Assembly (NCBI GenBank): GCA_964632945.1
Contig: CAZWCX010000043.1
Coordinates: 1-51,190, forward strand
DNA: 51,190 bases
DNA from: CAZWCX01 sp964632945
Lineage (GTDB): Bacteria; Planctomycetota; MHYJ01; WSZJ01; CAZWCX01
Reading direction: 5' to 3'
In this document: in pieces, positions 25,098-33,439 of the stretch
Layout of the letters: every line of letters starts with the position of its first letter
How positions within the stretch are numbered: the first letter of the stretch is position 1
The notes under the pieces: model-generated
Databases searched by the model: none
What the model was told of the DNA's origin: nothing
The model's input: only the letters and a program-made list of their open reading frames with translations
Made by a program: the position numbers and the translations under genes

Positions 25098-25604
25098 GTG
25101 TCGTCCCCATCCCCACCCGGGGCACCCGCCCCCGTCCCGGCTGCCGCGCCCCTCGAGTTGTGGGAGATCCTTTCGGGGGTGGTTCTGCTGAGCGCGTCGC
25201 TCGGCGTGATAATCCTGCGGGTGCACCCGGACTTGCCGATCGACGTGGGGTATGGGGATTGGCTCAGGCTGATTCCGCTCTACATCCCCTTTGCCCTTGC
25301 GCCGCTGGTGCTGTCCGACTTCCGGCGGCAAGAGCGGTTCCGGTTTCGAGTGCGAGATCGGGTGGCCTTGCTCCTGGCCGCCTTCCCTGGAGCTGCGTTC
25401 ACGATCGGTCAGGCCCTCGGACGCAATCTCGGCGGCTTCGAAATCTTCCTCACCGGGTCCCTCGCCGCGATGCTGGTGGCCTCGGTTTTCGCGATCGTCA
25501 CGGTACGAAGCCGTCGTGCGCCGGCCCGGCCGGGCTGGAGCTGGGTCGTCGTACTCGTCCCCGTGACGTTCATCGTAACGTTCGTGGCCAACCTGGTGTT
25601 CTAA
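25098..25604 (+). CDS. Small four-helix membrane protein of unknown function
   Basis: The 168-residue product starts with a Pro/Ser/Ala-rich segment (1-25). About four membrane helices follow, at roughly 27-45, 57-77, 92-112 and 118-165 with a short basic loop (RSRRAPARPG) before the last. I do not recognise the family. GTG 25098 has GGAGG only five bases upstream, and a promoter lies about 60 bases back. Upstream in-frame sequence to 24909 is open but low-quality and would place the promoter inside the gene. Likely an inner-membrane protein. Confidence 0.7.
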   Translation: MSSPSPPGAPAPVPAAAPLELWEILSGVVLLSASLGVIILRVHPDLPIDVGYGDWLRLIPLYIPFALAPLVLSDFRRQERFRFRVRDRVALLLAAFPGAAFTIGQALGRNLGGFEIFLTGSLAAMLVASVFAIVTVRSRRAPARPGWSWVVVLVPVTFIVTFVANLVF

Positions 25605-25755
25605 GGCCCGGGAATCGGTCCGTCCGGTCCCTCCCCTCGTGAAAGCGATCTGCTCCTCGATCCGGCGGAGGGGGACGAGGGAGGGTACAGGTGTCGAGTG
25701 TCCGGGGCGCCGGGGGTCGTGTGGATTCCGCGGACAACGATCCAGGAGGTCGAGC

Positions 25756-26463
25756 ATGACTGCGAAAGAAGTCCTGAAAGAACTCGAGTCGCTCCAGAGC
25801 GAGCAATACAAGAAGGTGATGTTGAGTCATGGCGTGAAGGAACCGATCTACGGTGTCAAGATCGAATACCTCAAGAAGATCCAGAAACGCGTCAAGATGG
25901 ACTATCGACTTGCGCTCGACCTCTATGAATCCGGGATCTACGACGCGAGGTACCTCGCCGGCCTGATTGCCGATGACGCGAAGATGACCCGGAAGGACTT
26001 GCAGCGCTGGGTCGAGCAGGCGGATTCTCCGGCGACCGGCGAGTACACCGTCGCATGGGTTGCGGCCGGGAGTCCGCACGGCCGGGAACTCGGCCTGAAG
26101 TGGATCGACTCCAGGAAGGAAGTCATCGCCTTGGCCGGTTGGGCGACGCTCAGCAGTCTGGTCGCGATCAAGGAGGACGCCGATCTCGATCTGGCCGAAC
26201 TGAAGCGACTTCTGGATCGCGTCGGGGCGTCGATTCACGAGCAGCCCAACCGCGTGCGTGGCGCCATGAACGGGTTCGTCATCGCCGTCGGGTGCTACGT
26301 CAAGGCGCTCACCGACCACGCCCTGAAAACCGCCGCGAAGATGGGCCCGGTCACCGTCGACCACGGGAAGACGGCATGCAAGACCCCGGACGCCACCGAG
26401 TACATCAAGAAAGTCGAGAAACGCGGCTCGCTCGGCAAGAAACGCAAGTCGGCGAAGTGCTGA
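25756..26463 (+). CDS. AlkD-like DNA alkylation-repair HEAT-repeat protein
   Basis: The 235-residue protein has a length close to AlkD (237 residues) and the family's helical HEAT-like repeat pattern. The GVKIEYLKKIQKR start region, ASDLYESGIYDARYLAGL-like helices and the conserved WVEQADS and EYTVAWVAAGS stretches suggest the DNA alkylation repair family, which excises cationic alkylated bases. It shows no signal peptide and ends in a basic Lys/Arg-rich tail suited to DNA. ATG 25756 has AGGAGG seven bases upstream. It is a lone gene convergent with the exported zinc-ribbon gene. The catalytic Asp cannot be fixed without an alignment. Confidence 0.8.
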   Translation: MTAKEVLKELESLQSEQYKKVMLSHGVKEPIYGVKIEYLKKIQKRVKMDYRLALDLYESGIYDARYLAGLIADDAKMTRKDLQRWVEQADSPATGEYTVAWVAAGSPHGRELGLKWIDSRKEVIALAGWATLSSLVAIKEDADLDLAELKRLLDRVGASIHEQPNRVRGAMNGFVIAVGCYVKALTDHALKTAAKMGPVTVDHGKTACKTPDATEYIKKVEKRGSLGKKRKSAKC

Positions 26464-26554
26464 CGGGAGTCCATCCGCTCCTCGGACGATCGCTCGTCCC
26501 GGCCCCGTGGATCCGGCCCGTGCCCGGTCCATTCGGTTCCGCCGTGGGGGGGAG

Positions 26555-26586
26555 ACCCTGCGGGCCGGCTCCGCCGCGGGCAGGGT
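26555..26586. terminator. GC hairpin between convergent genes
   Basis: A seven-base stem (26555-26561 with 26580-26586) closes a GC-rich loop with three more inner pairs. It lies between two genes that converge, so it could stop transcription from either side. No T-run is seen. Confidence 0.35.
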
Positions 26587-26609
26587 CATCCCCGGCGGCG
26601 GATTGCGGC

Positions 26610-27911
26610 CTATCCACCCCGCTCGACCTGGATCCGCCAGCTGCCGGCCTCCTCGCGGAAGCGGAAGTTCTCCTTCACGCGGTGGGTCAGCGAGCCGTCG
26701 CGCACGGACAGATCGACTTCCCACAATTCGCCCCCCAAGTCGCCGCGGCGAGCCTCGATGCGGAAGTCGTTGCGACGCAGGCCGTCGCCGTAGCGGGCGA
26801 AGATCGCCTGCGCCACGTCGCGTTCCTGTTCGATGGTGACGCGCTCGAGCAGCGTGTAGCACTGGGCGAGGGCGGCGGCATCGCGCGCGAGGATGGCCCG
26901 TTTCCATGCCTCGAAGCAGGCCTCGGGGCTTTCGAATCGTGTGGCGCCGCCGGAGGTGGGGAAGCCGGTATCGGTGCGCGCGCCCGGCAGGGGGTCGCGG
27001 GGGCCGGGATCGGTTCGGGGCGGGATGCGTTCGACGCCCTGGCGCCGGCCGCCGGACGAAACGGCGGCGATCAGTTCCACCGCGTCGATCTCCGTCCACT
27101 TGCGGACTTTCTTGGTGTCGATGGTGATCTTCACCGTGTCGATCGGGCCGGTGACGACCGTGGAGGCGGCCTCCAGGATGCGGGCGTCGGCGTGGGCGCG
27201 GTCTTCCCCTTCCCAGAACAGCACTTCGCGGCCGGCGTCGACGACGTGGATGCGCACGACGAAGCCCTGGGCGGCGGTTTCGTAAATCCGCACGGCCCGC
27301 GGCACGACCGGGCGGGCGAACCGCACGGTGATCCACTCCTCGCCGCGGCGGCCGAGGCTGGGCACCCAGGCCTTGCCGTCCTTGCCGGCGCGCTGGACGT
27401 CGGGCGGGCCGACGATCTGCTCGGCGGCGAAGTTGCGCGTTCCCATCTGGCTGCTGAAGGCGACGACGGCGGCGGCCCATTGGGATTCGCCGGCAGGCCC
27501 CGGATCCCCTTCCGGCGCCGGAGACCCGCCGCCGCCCGCGGGAGCGGCCGGGAGAGTGGCGCCGCAGCCGCTGCAAAACTTCGTTCCGGGAGTCGCCTTG
27601 CGGTTGCACTTGGGGCAGGTGCGCTCGGCCGGGGGTTTGGTCTGGGCCGTCGGTTCGGGTTGCTTGGGCTTGTCGTACGAGTAGCCGCAGGAACCGCAGA
27701 AGCGCGAGGATCCCGCGCGCTCCGTTCCGCACGTCGGGCACCGCTCCGCCGCAGCGACCAGGCGGGTCCCGTCGTCGAGACAGTAGGTGGCCTGGGCATC
27801 GTAGAGGCGGCCGCAATTGGGGCAGCGCTTTTCGTTCCCTCCCCACGCCGCTGCGGCGAAAGACAGGGCCAGCAGGACCGCCCACGCCCCCGACCGGAGA
27901 TGCCGCGACAT
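26610..27911 (-). CDS. Exported multi-zinc-ribbon protein with discoidin-like and NTF2-like regions
   Basis: The 433-residue protein has a signal peptide (1-24). Three zinc-ribbon units follow: Cys30/33/44, Cys58/61/72/75 and Cys99/102/113/116. After a Pro/Ala/Gly linker, residues about 141-285 resemble the discoidin-like domain of large planctomycete exported proteins (SQMGTRNFAAEQIVGPPDV, WITVRF, VRIYETAAQGFVVRIHVV). The last 100 residues (from FESPEACFEAWKRAI) look like an NTF2-like ligand or scaffold domain. Zinc ribbons are usually cytoplasmic, so their presence behind a signal peptide is odd. ATG 27911 has GGAGGG six bases upstream. Function unknown. Confidence 0.78.
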   Translation of the reverse strand: MSRHLRSGAWAVLLALSFAAAAWGGNEKRCPNCGRLYDAQATYCLDDGTRLVAAAERCPTCGTERAGSSRFCGSCGYSYDKPKQPEPTAQTKPPAERTCPKCNRKATPGTKFCSGCGATLPAAPAGGGGSPAPEGDPGPAGESQWAAAVVAFSSQMGTRNFAAEQIVGPPDVQRAGKDGKAWVPSLGRRGEEWITVRFARPVVPRAVRIYETAAQGFVVRIHVVDAGREVLFWEGEDRAHADARILEAASTVVTGPIDTVKITIDTKKVRKWTEIDAVELIAAVSSGGRRQGVERIPPRTDPGPRDPLPGARTDTGFPTSGGATRFESPEACFEAWKRAILARDAAALAQCYTLLERVTIEQERDVAQAIFARYGDGLRRNDFRIEARRGDLGGELWEVDLSVRDGSLTHRVKENFRFREEAGSWRIQVERGG

Positions 27912-27988
27912 GATTCCCTCCCGCGCTTGGATGATCTCGGTCCCGCGTCCGGCGTACCCGGTACGCGCCGTCCGGTTCGCTGGGCGAC

Positions 27989-27994
27989 ATTATA
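27989..27994 (-). promoter_or_regulatory. Perfect TATAAT -10 box upstream of the exported zinc-ribbon gene
   Basis: The minus strand reads TATAAT, about 78 bases before ATG 27911. I find no good -35 box at 16-18 bases, so an activator or extended element may be needed. Confidence 0.4.
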
Positions 27995-28157
27995 CGGTAC
28001 GAATCGCCGCCGGCGCGAGTTCCCGCTGCATGTGCTGCGCGGGACGACCGGACGTCATGGCGCTTCGTCCGCATCCGTGGTATCCTCTCTTCAGGCCCGG
28101 CGCGTACGGATCCGGTATCGGTGCGCCGTCCCGACGGTGGACAGCGGAGTCCCCTAC

Positions 28158-28835
28158 GTGAACCGACGCAATCGAATTCTGCAAACCGCGGCGGGGGCCG
28201 GGCTCGCCCTCGGCGCGCTCACGGTCATGGCGGCCACGCTGACTGCGACCCAGTTCGTCGCCCTGAAGGGACTGATCGTCCTCACCTTCTTCTACGCCGG
28301 GAAATTCGTGGTCCTGCTGCCGGCCCTCGAGCGTGAAGTGCCCTTCTCGCCGTACTTCCTGGCCGGCATGGTCGCCCTCATGGACGTCGTGACGGCGTTG
28401 GTCGTGGGGGCGAATCTCGACCTCCTCTATCGCACGCCATGGGCGGGTCCGCGGCTCGCGGACCTCGAGGAGAACGGCCGACGGATGCTGCGCGCCCGCC
28501 CCTGGCTGGGACGGCTTGCGACTGCGGGCGTGGCGGTGTTCGTGATGTTCCCGCTCACCGGTACCGGGGCGATCGGCGGGACCCTGTTCGGCCGACTGAT
28601 CGGATTGCGTCCGGCCGCCATCCTCGGGGGGATCGCCGCCGGGGCGATCTTCGGAAGTTACGGCATGGCGGCGGGCGCCGACGCGCTCGCCGGACTGCTC
28701 GAGCCGATCCGGCACACGACCTGGTTTCGCGCCTTGGGCCTCGCCGTGGTGGCCGGGTTCGCCGGCGTCCTCGTATGGCAGGGGATGAGAATGCGAACGC
28801 CGGCTCGGGTGGAACCGGTGGCGAAACCGGAGTAA
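28158..28835 (+). CDS. Small multidrug-export-family membrane protein
   Basis: The 225-residue product has about six hydrophobic segments and the PF06695-type signature FPLTGTGAIGGTLFGRLIGL (near residues 131-150), with another Gly/Ala-rich pair of helices after it. The second half is the family's duplicated pattern. The substrate is unknown, and export of small compounds is only inferred from the family name. GTG 28158 is used, with GGAG about nine bases upstream. It precedes the serine-hydrolase gene by 107 bases on the same strand. Confidence 0.72.
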   Translation: MNRRNRILQTAAGAGLALGALTVMAATLTATQFVALKGLIVLTFFYAGKFVVLLPALEREVPFSPYFLAGMVALMDVVTALVVGANLDLLYRTPWAGPRLADLEENGRRMLRARPWLGRLATAGVAVFVMFPLTGTGAIGGTLFGRLIGLRPAAILGGIAAGAIFGSYGMAAGADALAGLLEPIRHTTWFRALGLAVVAGFAGVLVWQGMRMRTPARVEPVAKPE

Positions 28836-28941
28836 AGTCCGCCGCCGTCCCCGGGACTTTCCGTCGGGACCGATGCGCGGTACGATGATCCCCGTCCCCC
28901 CCGGGGAAATCCCGGATGCCGTCTTCGCGTCGAGGTCCGCC

Positions 28942-30879
28942 ATGCTGCCGCCCGCCATCCCGGATGCCGGCCCGCGTCTGCGGGACTGGGCCCTGCTCCT
29001 CGTGTCCTTCGGATTCACCGCGGCGGGCGCGGCGCTCTGGTGGTCCGGTCGCGATCCTGGTCCGGCGATGGCGACCACCGCCTTCTTCGGCCTGTGTCTG
29101 GCCGTCGCCGTCGGAAATGTGATGGAGAAGCGCGCGCTGCGGCGGTTCGCGGCCGCCGAGCGCGTCGAGATCACCGGCGGAGTCCCCATCCCGATGCGAC
29201 GGGGCCGGCTGCTCGGGCTGGGCGTCACCCTGATCGCCGTCGGCGGGATGATGGTGGCGGGGGGAGGAAGCTTCGGCGTGGTCTATCAGGCGGTGGCGTC
29301 GCTGTTGCCGCTCACGGGGGCGATCCTGACCGGCGGCGTGCTGCTGGGCCGGTTCGGACGGGATTCGCTCTGTTTCGAGCCCGCGGGACTCCGCCTGGCC
29401 GGGCGCGGGTGGTCGATGCTGGTGCATTGGGACAACGTGGGCGCGGTCGACGTCGCCGAGCCGTCGGACAACCCGGAGGTTCGGCTCGTCGTCCGCGATG
29501 CCGACCGTCTCCTGGGCACGCTGGAGGCGACGAAAGATCCGGTCGCCACGCGCGCGCGCCTGGTGCGCCGGCTGGAGCGGACCCGGACCTGGCAGGGGTG
29601 TGACTGGACGATCCTTCCCGTTCACTTCGGGTTGAACGCGGCGTTGCTCTCGAAGGCGATCCACGGCTATGCCGCGGACCCGGTGTCCCGAGCCCGGCTG
29701 ACGCCGCGCCCCCCGCTGCCGGGCGCCTCGGGGGCGATGCTGACGGCGGCCCTCGCCGCCGCCCTGGTCGCGCCGGCGGTCGCCGATCCCGGGCTGCCCG
29801 ACGCGGATGTTTCGGCGCGCCTTGCGGAGCGCCTGGCGAAGATCCGCTCCGAGCATCCGGTGCCGGCGCTGGCGGCGGCGCTCGTGCGCGGCGACCGGAT
29901 CGTCGCCGCGGCCGCGGTGGGGGTTCGGGTCGAGGGGCGCGAAGAACCGGTCCGCCTCGACGACCGGTTTCATCTCGGCTCGTGCACCAAGGCGATGACG
30001 GCGACCCTGGCCGGGATCCTCGTCGAGCGCGGACGGATCGCCTGGGAAACGACGATCGGAGAACGGTTTCCGGACCTCGCGGAATCGATGCGGCCGGAGT
30101 ATCGCGACGTCACGCTCGAACAATTGCTCACGCACCGATCCGGGCTGCCGGACAACGACCATCTCGAGGCCGGGGTCTGGGCGACGATCTGGCGGCTGGA
30201 TGGGCCCATTCGCGAGCGGCGGCGAAAAGCGGTCGAGTTGACGCTGCGGCAGAAGCCGATGGCTGCGCCGGGCGAGAAAATGCTCTACACGAACCTGGGC
30301 ACGATGGTGGCGGGGGCGATGCTGGAGGCCGCCACGGAGCGCTCCTGGGAGGAACTCCTGCGGGACGAGATGTTCGTGCCGCTCGGGATGACCACGGCGG
30401 GGTTCGGTCCGCCGGGGACCGCGGGAGCGGATCCGCCGGACGCGCCCTGGGGACACGTGGCGGGCCGGGACGGGACCCCGACGGGAAAGTCGCCGGGACC
30501 GGGGGCCGACAATCCCGCCGTGATCGGTCCCGCGGGGACCGTGCATGCGTCGATCGAGGACTTCGCGCGCTTCGGACGATTGCACCTCGCCGGCGCGCGC
30601 GGCGTCGAGGGCGGACTCCTGCCCCCGGCCCTGCTGCAGCGGATGCACGAACCGCCCGCCGGAGGGACGTATGCGATGGGATGGGGGGTGGCGGAGCGGC
30701 CGTGGGGGAAGGGACGCGTGTTCACCCACGCCGGCAGCAACACCTTCTGGTTCGCGGTGATCTGGGTCGCCCCCGGGATCGATGCCGTGTTCGTGGCGGC
30801 CTGCAATTGGGCCGGCCCGGAAGGGACCCGGGCGTGCGACCGGGCGATTTCCACGATGATCCGGGAGTTCCTGGAGTAG
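28942..30879 (+). CDS. Serine beta-lactamase-like hydrolase fused to an N-terminal membrane domain
   Basis: The 645-residue protein has a first half (1-255) with four hydrophobic segments and a soluble PH-like stretch around 140-225. A second hydrophobic stretch (266-281) is shaped like a signal peptide and opens the catalytic half. The catalytic domain is a penicillin-binding-protein/esterase type with Ser347-Cys-Thr-Lys350 (SxxK), Tyr449-Thr-Asn451 (YxN) and a late HAG triad. It should hydrolyse an ester or amide outside the cytoplasm. ATG 28942 has GAGG six bases upstream. A start at 28873 has only a weak site. Two genes could have fused here, since an ATG at 29737 precedes the signal-like stretch. 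Confidence 0.75.
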   Translation: MLPPAIPDAGPRLRDWALLLVSFGFTAAGAALWWSGRDPGPAMATTAFFGLCLAVAVGNVMEKRALRRFAAAERVEITGGVPIPMRRGRLLGLGVTLIAVGGMMVAGGGSFGVVYQAVASLLPLTGAILTGGVLLGRFGRDSLCFEPAGLRLAGRGWSMLVHWDNVGAVDVAEPSDNPEVRLVVRDADRLLGTLEATKDPVATRARLVRRLERTRTWQGCDWTILPVHFGLNAALLSKAIHGYAADPVSRARLTPRPPLPGASGAMLTAALAAALVAPAVADPGLPDADVSARLAERLAKIRSEHPVPALAAALVRGDRIVAAAAVGVRVEGREEPVRLDDRFHLGSCTKAMTATLAGILVERGRIAWETTIGERFPDLAESMRPEYRDVTLEQLLTHRSGLPDNDHLEAGVWATIWRLDGPIRERRRKAVELTLRQKPMAAPGEKMLYTNLGTMVAGAMLEAATERSWEELLRDEMFVPLGMTTAGFGPPGTAGADPPDAPWGHVAGRDGTPTGKSPGPGADNPAVIGPAGTVHASIEDFARFGRLHLAGARGVEGGLLPPALLQRMHEPPAGGTYAMGWGVAERPWGKGRVFTHAGSNTFWFAVIWVAPGIDAVFVAACNWAGPEGTRACDRAISTMIREFLE

Positions 30880-30883
30880 CGTT

Positions 30884-30897
30884 GCCCCCGCCGGGGC
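30884..30897. terminator. Small GC hairpin in the gap between convergent genes
   Basis: A GCCCC/GGGGC stem with a four-base loop fills the 28-base gap between the hydrolase and lipid-kinase stops. There is no T-run. Confidence 0.3.
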
Positions 30898-30907
30898 GGC
30901 GGCCGGG

Positions 30908-31855
30908 CTACACCTTGAGACGGACCGCCTTGGGCAGGATCCGGAACGACGCGGGCAGCCGGCCGGGTTGCTCGCCATCGACGTCGAGCAGGACGTGGTC
31001 GGCAGGGTCGAGCGGCCGGGCCTCGATGCGCGAGCCGCGGGCGGAGCGCATCGACGCCCATTCCAGGTGCTTCCCCGAGTAGACGTCCGACACCGACACG
31101 ATTTCCCGCCAACCGCGGCGCGACTGCACGACCACGTCGAACCGGCCGTCGTCGATTTCGGCGGCTGGGGCGATGCGCATCCCGCCGCCGAAGTACTGCC
31201 CGTTCGCCACGGCGCACGTGATGTGCGGGCCCTCGTGGAACAAGGCCGCATCGATCTCGATGCGGACGGCCTGCGGGCGGTAGACGAGCAGGGCCTTGGC
31301 CAGTCCCAGGAAGAAGGACATCCGTCCCCCGAGCGCCTTGGAGGACCGGTTGACCTTGTCCACGACCAGGCCCGAGAGGCCGAACGATCCGATGTTGAGG
31401 AAGCCGCGCTGCGCCCGCTTTCCTTCGTGGTCGTCGAATTCGAGATGACCGAGGTCGCACGGGCGGGTGGTTTCGCCGGCGAGGTGGGCGACCGACCCGG
31501 GCAGCGCGCCGGGTTGTCCGAGCATGCGGGCGAAGTCGCCTCCCGTGCCGCGGCGAACCGCCGCCAGCGTGACGCCGGGTCGCAGCAATCGCTCCTCGGG
31601 GGGGGCGTCCCCTTCGCGGAAGAGGCCGCAGACGACTTCGTTCATCGAGCCGTCGCCGCCGATGCTGACGAGCATGTCGAAACCGTCGAGTACGGCCTGT
31701 CGCGCGAGGCGGGTGGCGTCGCCGGGGGCCGCGGTGAAGCGGGGTTCCCAGACCTCCAGCACGCCCCGGAGGGCCGACTCGATTTCCGGCCACATCCGGC
31801 CCGTGGTCCCGGCGCCGCTGGCCGGGTTGACGATGACGCACGCGCGCGGGGGCAT
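30908..31855 (-). CDS. Diacylglycerol kinase family lipid kinase
   Basis: The 315-residue protein has the lipid-kinase signatures VNPASGAGTTGR at 9-20 and SIGGDGSMNEVV at 64-75, the nucleotide-binding loop and substrate-side pattern of the YegS/BmrU/DgkB family. The later GTGGDFARML and FLNIGSFGLSG segments and the C-terminal VLLDVDGEQPG fit the same fold. It would phosphorylate diacylglycerol, ceramide-like or other lipid alcohols. ATG 31855 lies ten bases after the FxsA stop, so it is the last gene of the zinc-ribbon/FxsA operon. Substrate is not certain. Confidence 0.85.
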   Translation of the reverse strand: MPPRACVIVNPASGAGTTGRMWPEIESALRGVLEVWEPRFTAAPGDATRLARQAVLDGFDMLVSIGGDGSMNEVVCGLFREGDAPPEERLLRPGVTLAAVRRGTGGDFARMLGQPGALPGSVAHLAGETTRPCDLGHLEFDDHEGKRAQRGFLNIGSFGLSGLVVDKVNRSSKALGGRMSFFLGLAKALLVYRPQAVRIEIDAALFHEGPHITCAVANGQYFGGGMRIAPAAEIDDGRFDVVVQSRRGWREIVSVSDVYSGKHLEWASMRSARGSRIEARPLDPADHVLLDVDGEQPGRLPASFRILPKAVRLKV

Positions 31856-31864
31856 GAACGGACC

Positions 31865-32365
31865 TCAGGACTTCGGGGCCGGATCGTGGTCCCGCGGGGC
31901 GTCGCCGGCGGACGGTTCGGACGGAGGGACGACTTCCGCGTCGATGACGGGGCCCGGACCGTATCGTGGAACCGGTCCCGGTGCGGATTGGAAGTGGACG
32001 ACGCGCACATGCTTTTCGGCCCACCGCCGCACCAGGGCGCGCAGGGCGTGCCGGGTGACGGGAATGAGGAGCGACAGTCCGACGAGATCGGTGAGCACGC
32101 CCGGGGTGATGAGCAGGACCGCGCCGACCAGGATCAGCAGGCCGTCCAGCAGGGATTCTCCGGGCACGCGACCGGACGCCATCTCCTGCTGCACGGCGCG
32201 CAGGGCCCGCACGCCCTGCCAGCGCGCGAGCCAGGCCCCCGTCGCGCCGGTGCCGAGGACCAGCGCGAGGGTGGGGAGGAGCCCGATCGCCCGCCCCACT
32301 TCGATGAGGAGGGCCAATTCGAGCATCGGGACCCCGGTGAAGAGGAGCAATAGCCATCCGAACAT
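31865..32365 (-). CDS. fxsA: FxsA family membrane protein
   Basis: The 166-residue protein starts with LLLLFTGVPMLELALLIEVGRAIG. It has the FxsA pattern of helices at about 2-19, 26-44 and 73-99 followed by a polar, Pro/Asp-rich tail. The central RWQGVRALRAVQQEMASGRVPGESLLDGLLIL segment is typical. FxsA was named for suppressing F exclusion of phage T7 in E. coli, but its molecular role is unknown. ATG 32365 is used, 32 bases after the zinc-ribbon gene. It lies in an operon with a lipid kinase. Confidence 0.85.
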   Translation of the reverse strand: MFGWLLLLFTGVPMLELALLIEVGRAIGLLPTLALVLGTGATGAWLARWQGVRALRAVQQEMASGRVPGESLLDGLLILVGAVLLITPGVLTDLVGLSLLIPVTRHALRALVRRWAEKHVRVVHFQSAPGPVPRYGPGPVIDAEVVPPSEPSAGDAPRDHDPAPKS

Positions 32366-32397
32366 GGCGTCACGGTACCCGGGCGCCTCCGCCGGGG

Positions 32398-33258
32398 TCA
32401 AGGACGCGCGACGGGAGGCGGTGCGGGTTTGGTCCGGAAGAACGGTCGCCGGCAGTCCGCGCAGTGGAGGTTCCCCCGGAGCCAGGGAGTGCCGCACGGG
32501 CAGTGGATCCAGACCCGGCGGTCGCGCTCCAGGTCGGGATAGACGAGCGCCTTCCCGCAGCGGGGGCAGTCGCCCTTGCGTCCGTAGTGTCCGAACTCGA
32601 GGCGGACCTTCTTGCCGCACGCGCAGAGGAATTTGATCACGGTGTCCGGGTCCAGGATTTTTCCCGGAGGTGTCGGGATGGGGCCGTTGGCGGGAGAAGA
32701 AGGGGGCTGGGCCGGAGCGGGCCGGATCTCCCGGTCCGCCGGTGGCGGCGTCGATGGGGACGGACTGCGCACGGGGGGGCGGGCCGCGGTTGCGTCCCCG
32801 GCGGGGAGCCGGGGCGCGGGAGTGGACCGGTGGGTCGCGGGCGTGGGAGCGGGAGCCGGGGGTTCCCGGGGAGGAGCGCCGGGATGGGGTCCCGGGCTGG
32901 GGAAGACGGGGCGCGGGGCGGGCGCGTCTCCCACGGCGGGCAGGGGGGTGGGAGGTGCGGCCGTGACGGCGACCGCGGCGGGCCGCCGCCCGCCGGGCGC
33001 GAACGTCACCGGCATGCCGGCCGCCTCCGAGTTCGGGGGAGGGACGGTCCCGGGCGCCGCCCGACCGCAGGCCGGACAGCGGTTCGCCCCCCGGGGCCAG
33101 ACCGCGCCGCAACCGCACTCCACCGCAAGCACCCGGCTATCCCCCGGCGCCGGGACGACCCACTCCGAACCGCACTCGGAGCAGGTCAGCAGCACGCCGA
33201 TGCGGCTCGCCGGCACCCGCAGTTTGTGCCCGCAGGCGCAGCGGAACTTGATTTTCAT
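32398..33258 (-). CDS. Cytoplasmic-type protein with four zinc ribbons and a Pro-rich linker
   Basis: The 286-residue protein has two ribbon units at the N terminus (Cys7/9/26/29 and Cys48/50/61/64) and two at the C terminus with nearly the same spacing. The LCACGKKVR and CPRCGKALVYP units repeat the order of the first pair. Between them lies a 120-residue Pro/Ala-rich linker that is probably disordered. No signal peptide or enzyme domain is seen. It may bind nucleic acid or protein or act as an adaptor, as similar ribbons do before kinases elsewhere in the window. ATG 33258 has AGGAGG about 11 bases upstream. First gene of the FxsA/lipid-kinase operon. Function unknown. Confidence 0.75.
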   Translation of the reverse strand: MKIKFRCACGHKLRVPASRIGVLLTCSECGSEWVVPAPGDSRVLAVECGCGAVWPRGANRCPACGRAAPGTVPPPNSEAAGMPVTFAPGGRRPAAVAVTAAPPTPLPAVGDAPAPRPVFPSPGPHPGAPPREPPAPAPTPATHRSTPAPRLPAGDATAARPPVRSPSPSTPPPADREIRPAPAQPPSSPANGPIPTPPGKILDPDTVIKFLCACGKKVRLEFGHYGRKGDCPRCGKALVYPDLERDRRVWIHCPCGTPWLRGNLHCADCRRPFFRTKPAPPPVARP

Positions 33259-33341
33259 CCGGGGCCGGCCTCCTGGTTGCGGCGCCCCAGCAGGGCGCAT
33301 TCCAGCATACCGAATCCCGGGGCGGCCGTGCCATCGTATGG

Positions 33342-33371
33342 TTGACAGCCTCCCGACGGGACCGGCTTAAT
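33342..33371 (+). promoter_or_regulatory. Sigma-70 type promoter of the 33440 gene
   Basis: TTGACA (33342-33347) and CTTAAT (33366-33371) are 18 bases apart, about 68 bases before ATG 33440. The paralogous gene at 34359 has an equivalent promoter. Confidence 0.6.
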
Positions 33372-33439
33372 GGGATTCCCGTCCTCGCGGCGAGCAATCC
33401 GCGGGAACGGGCCCCTTCCCCTGACCGGAGACCCTCCTC

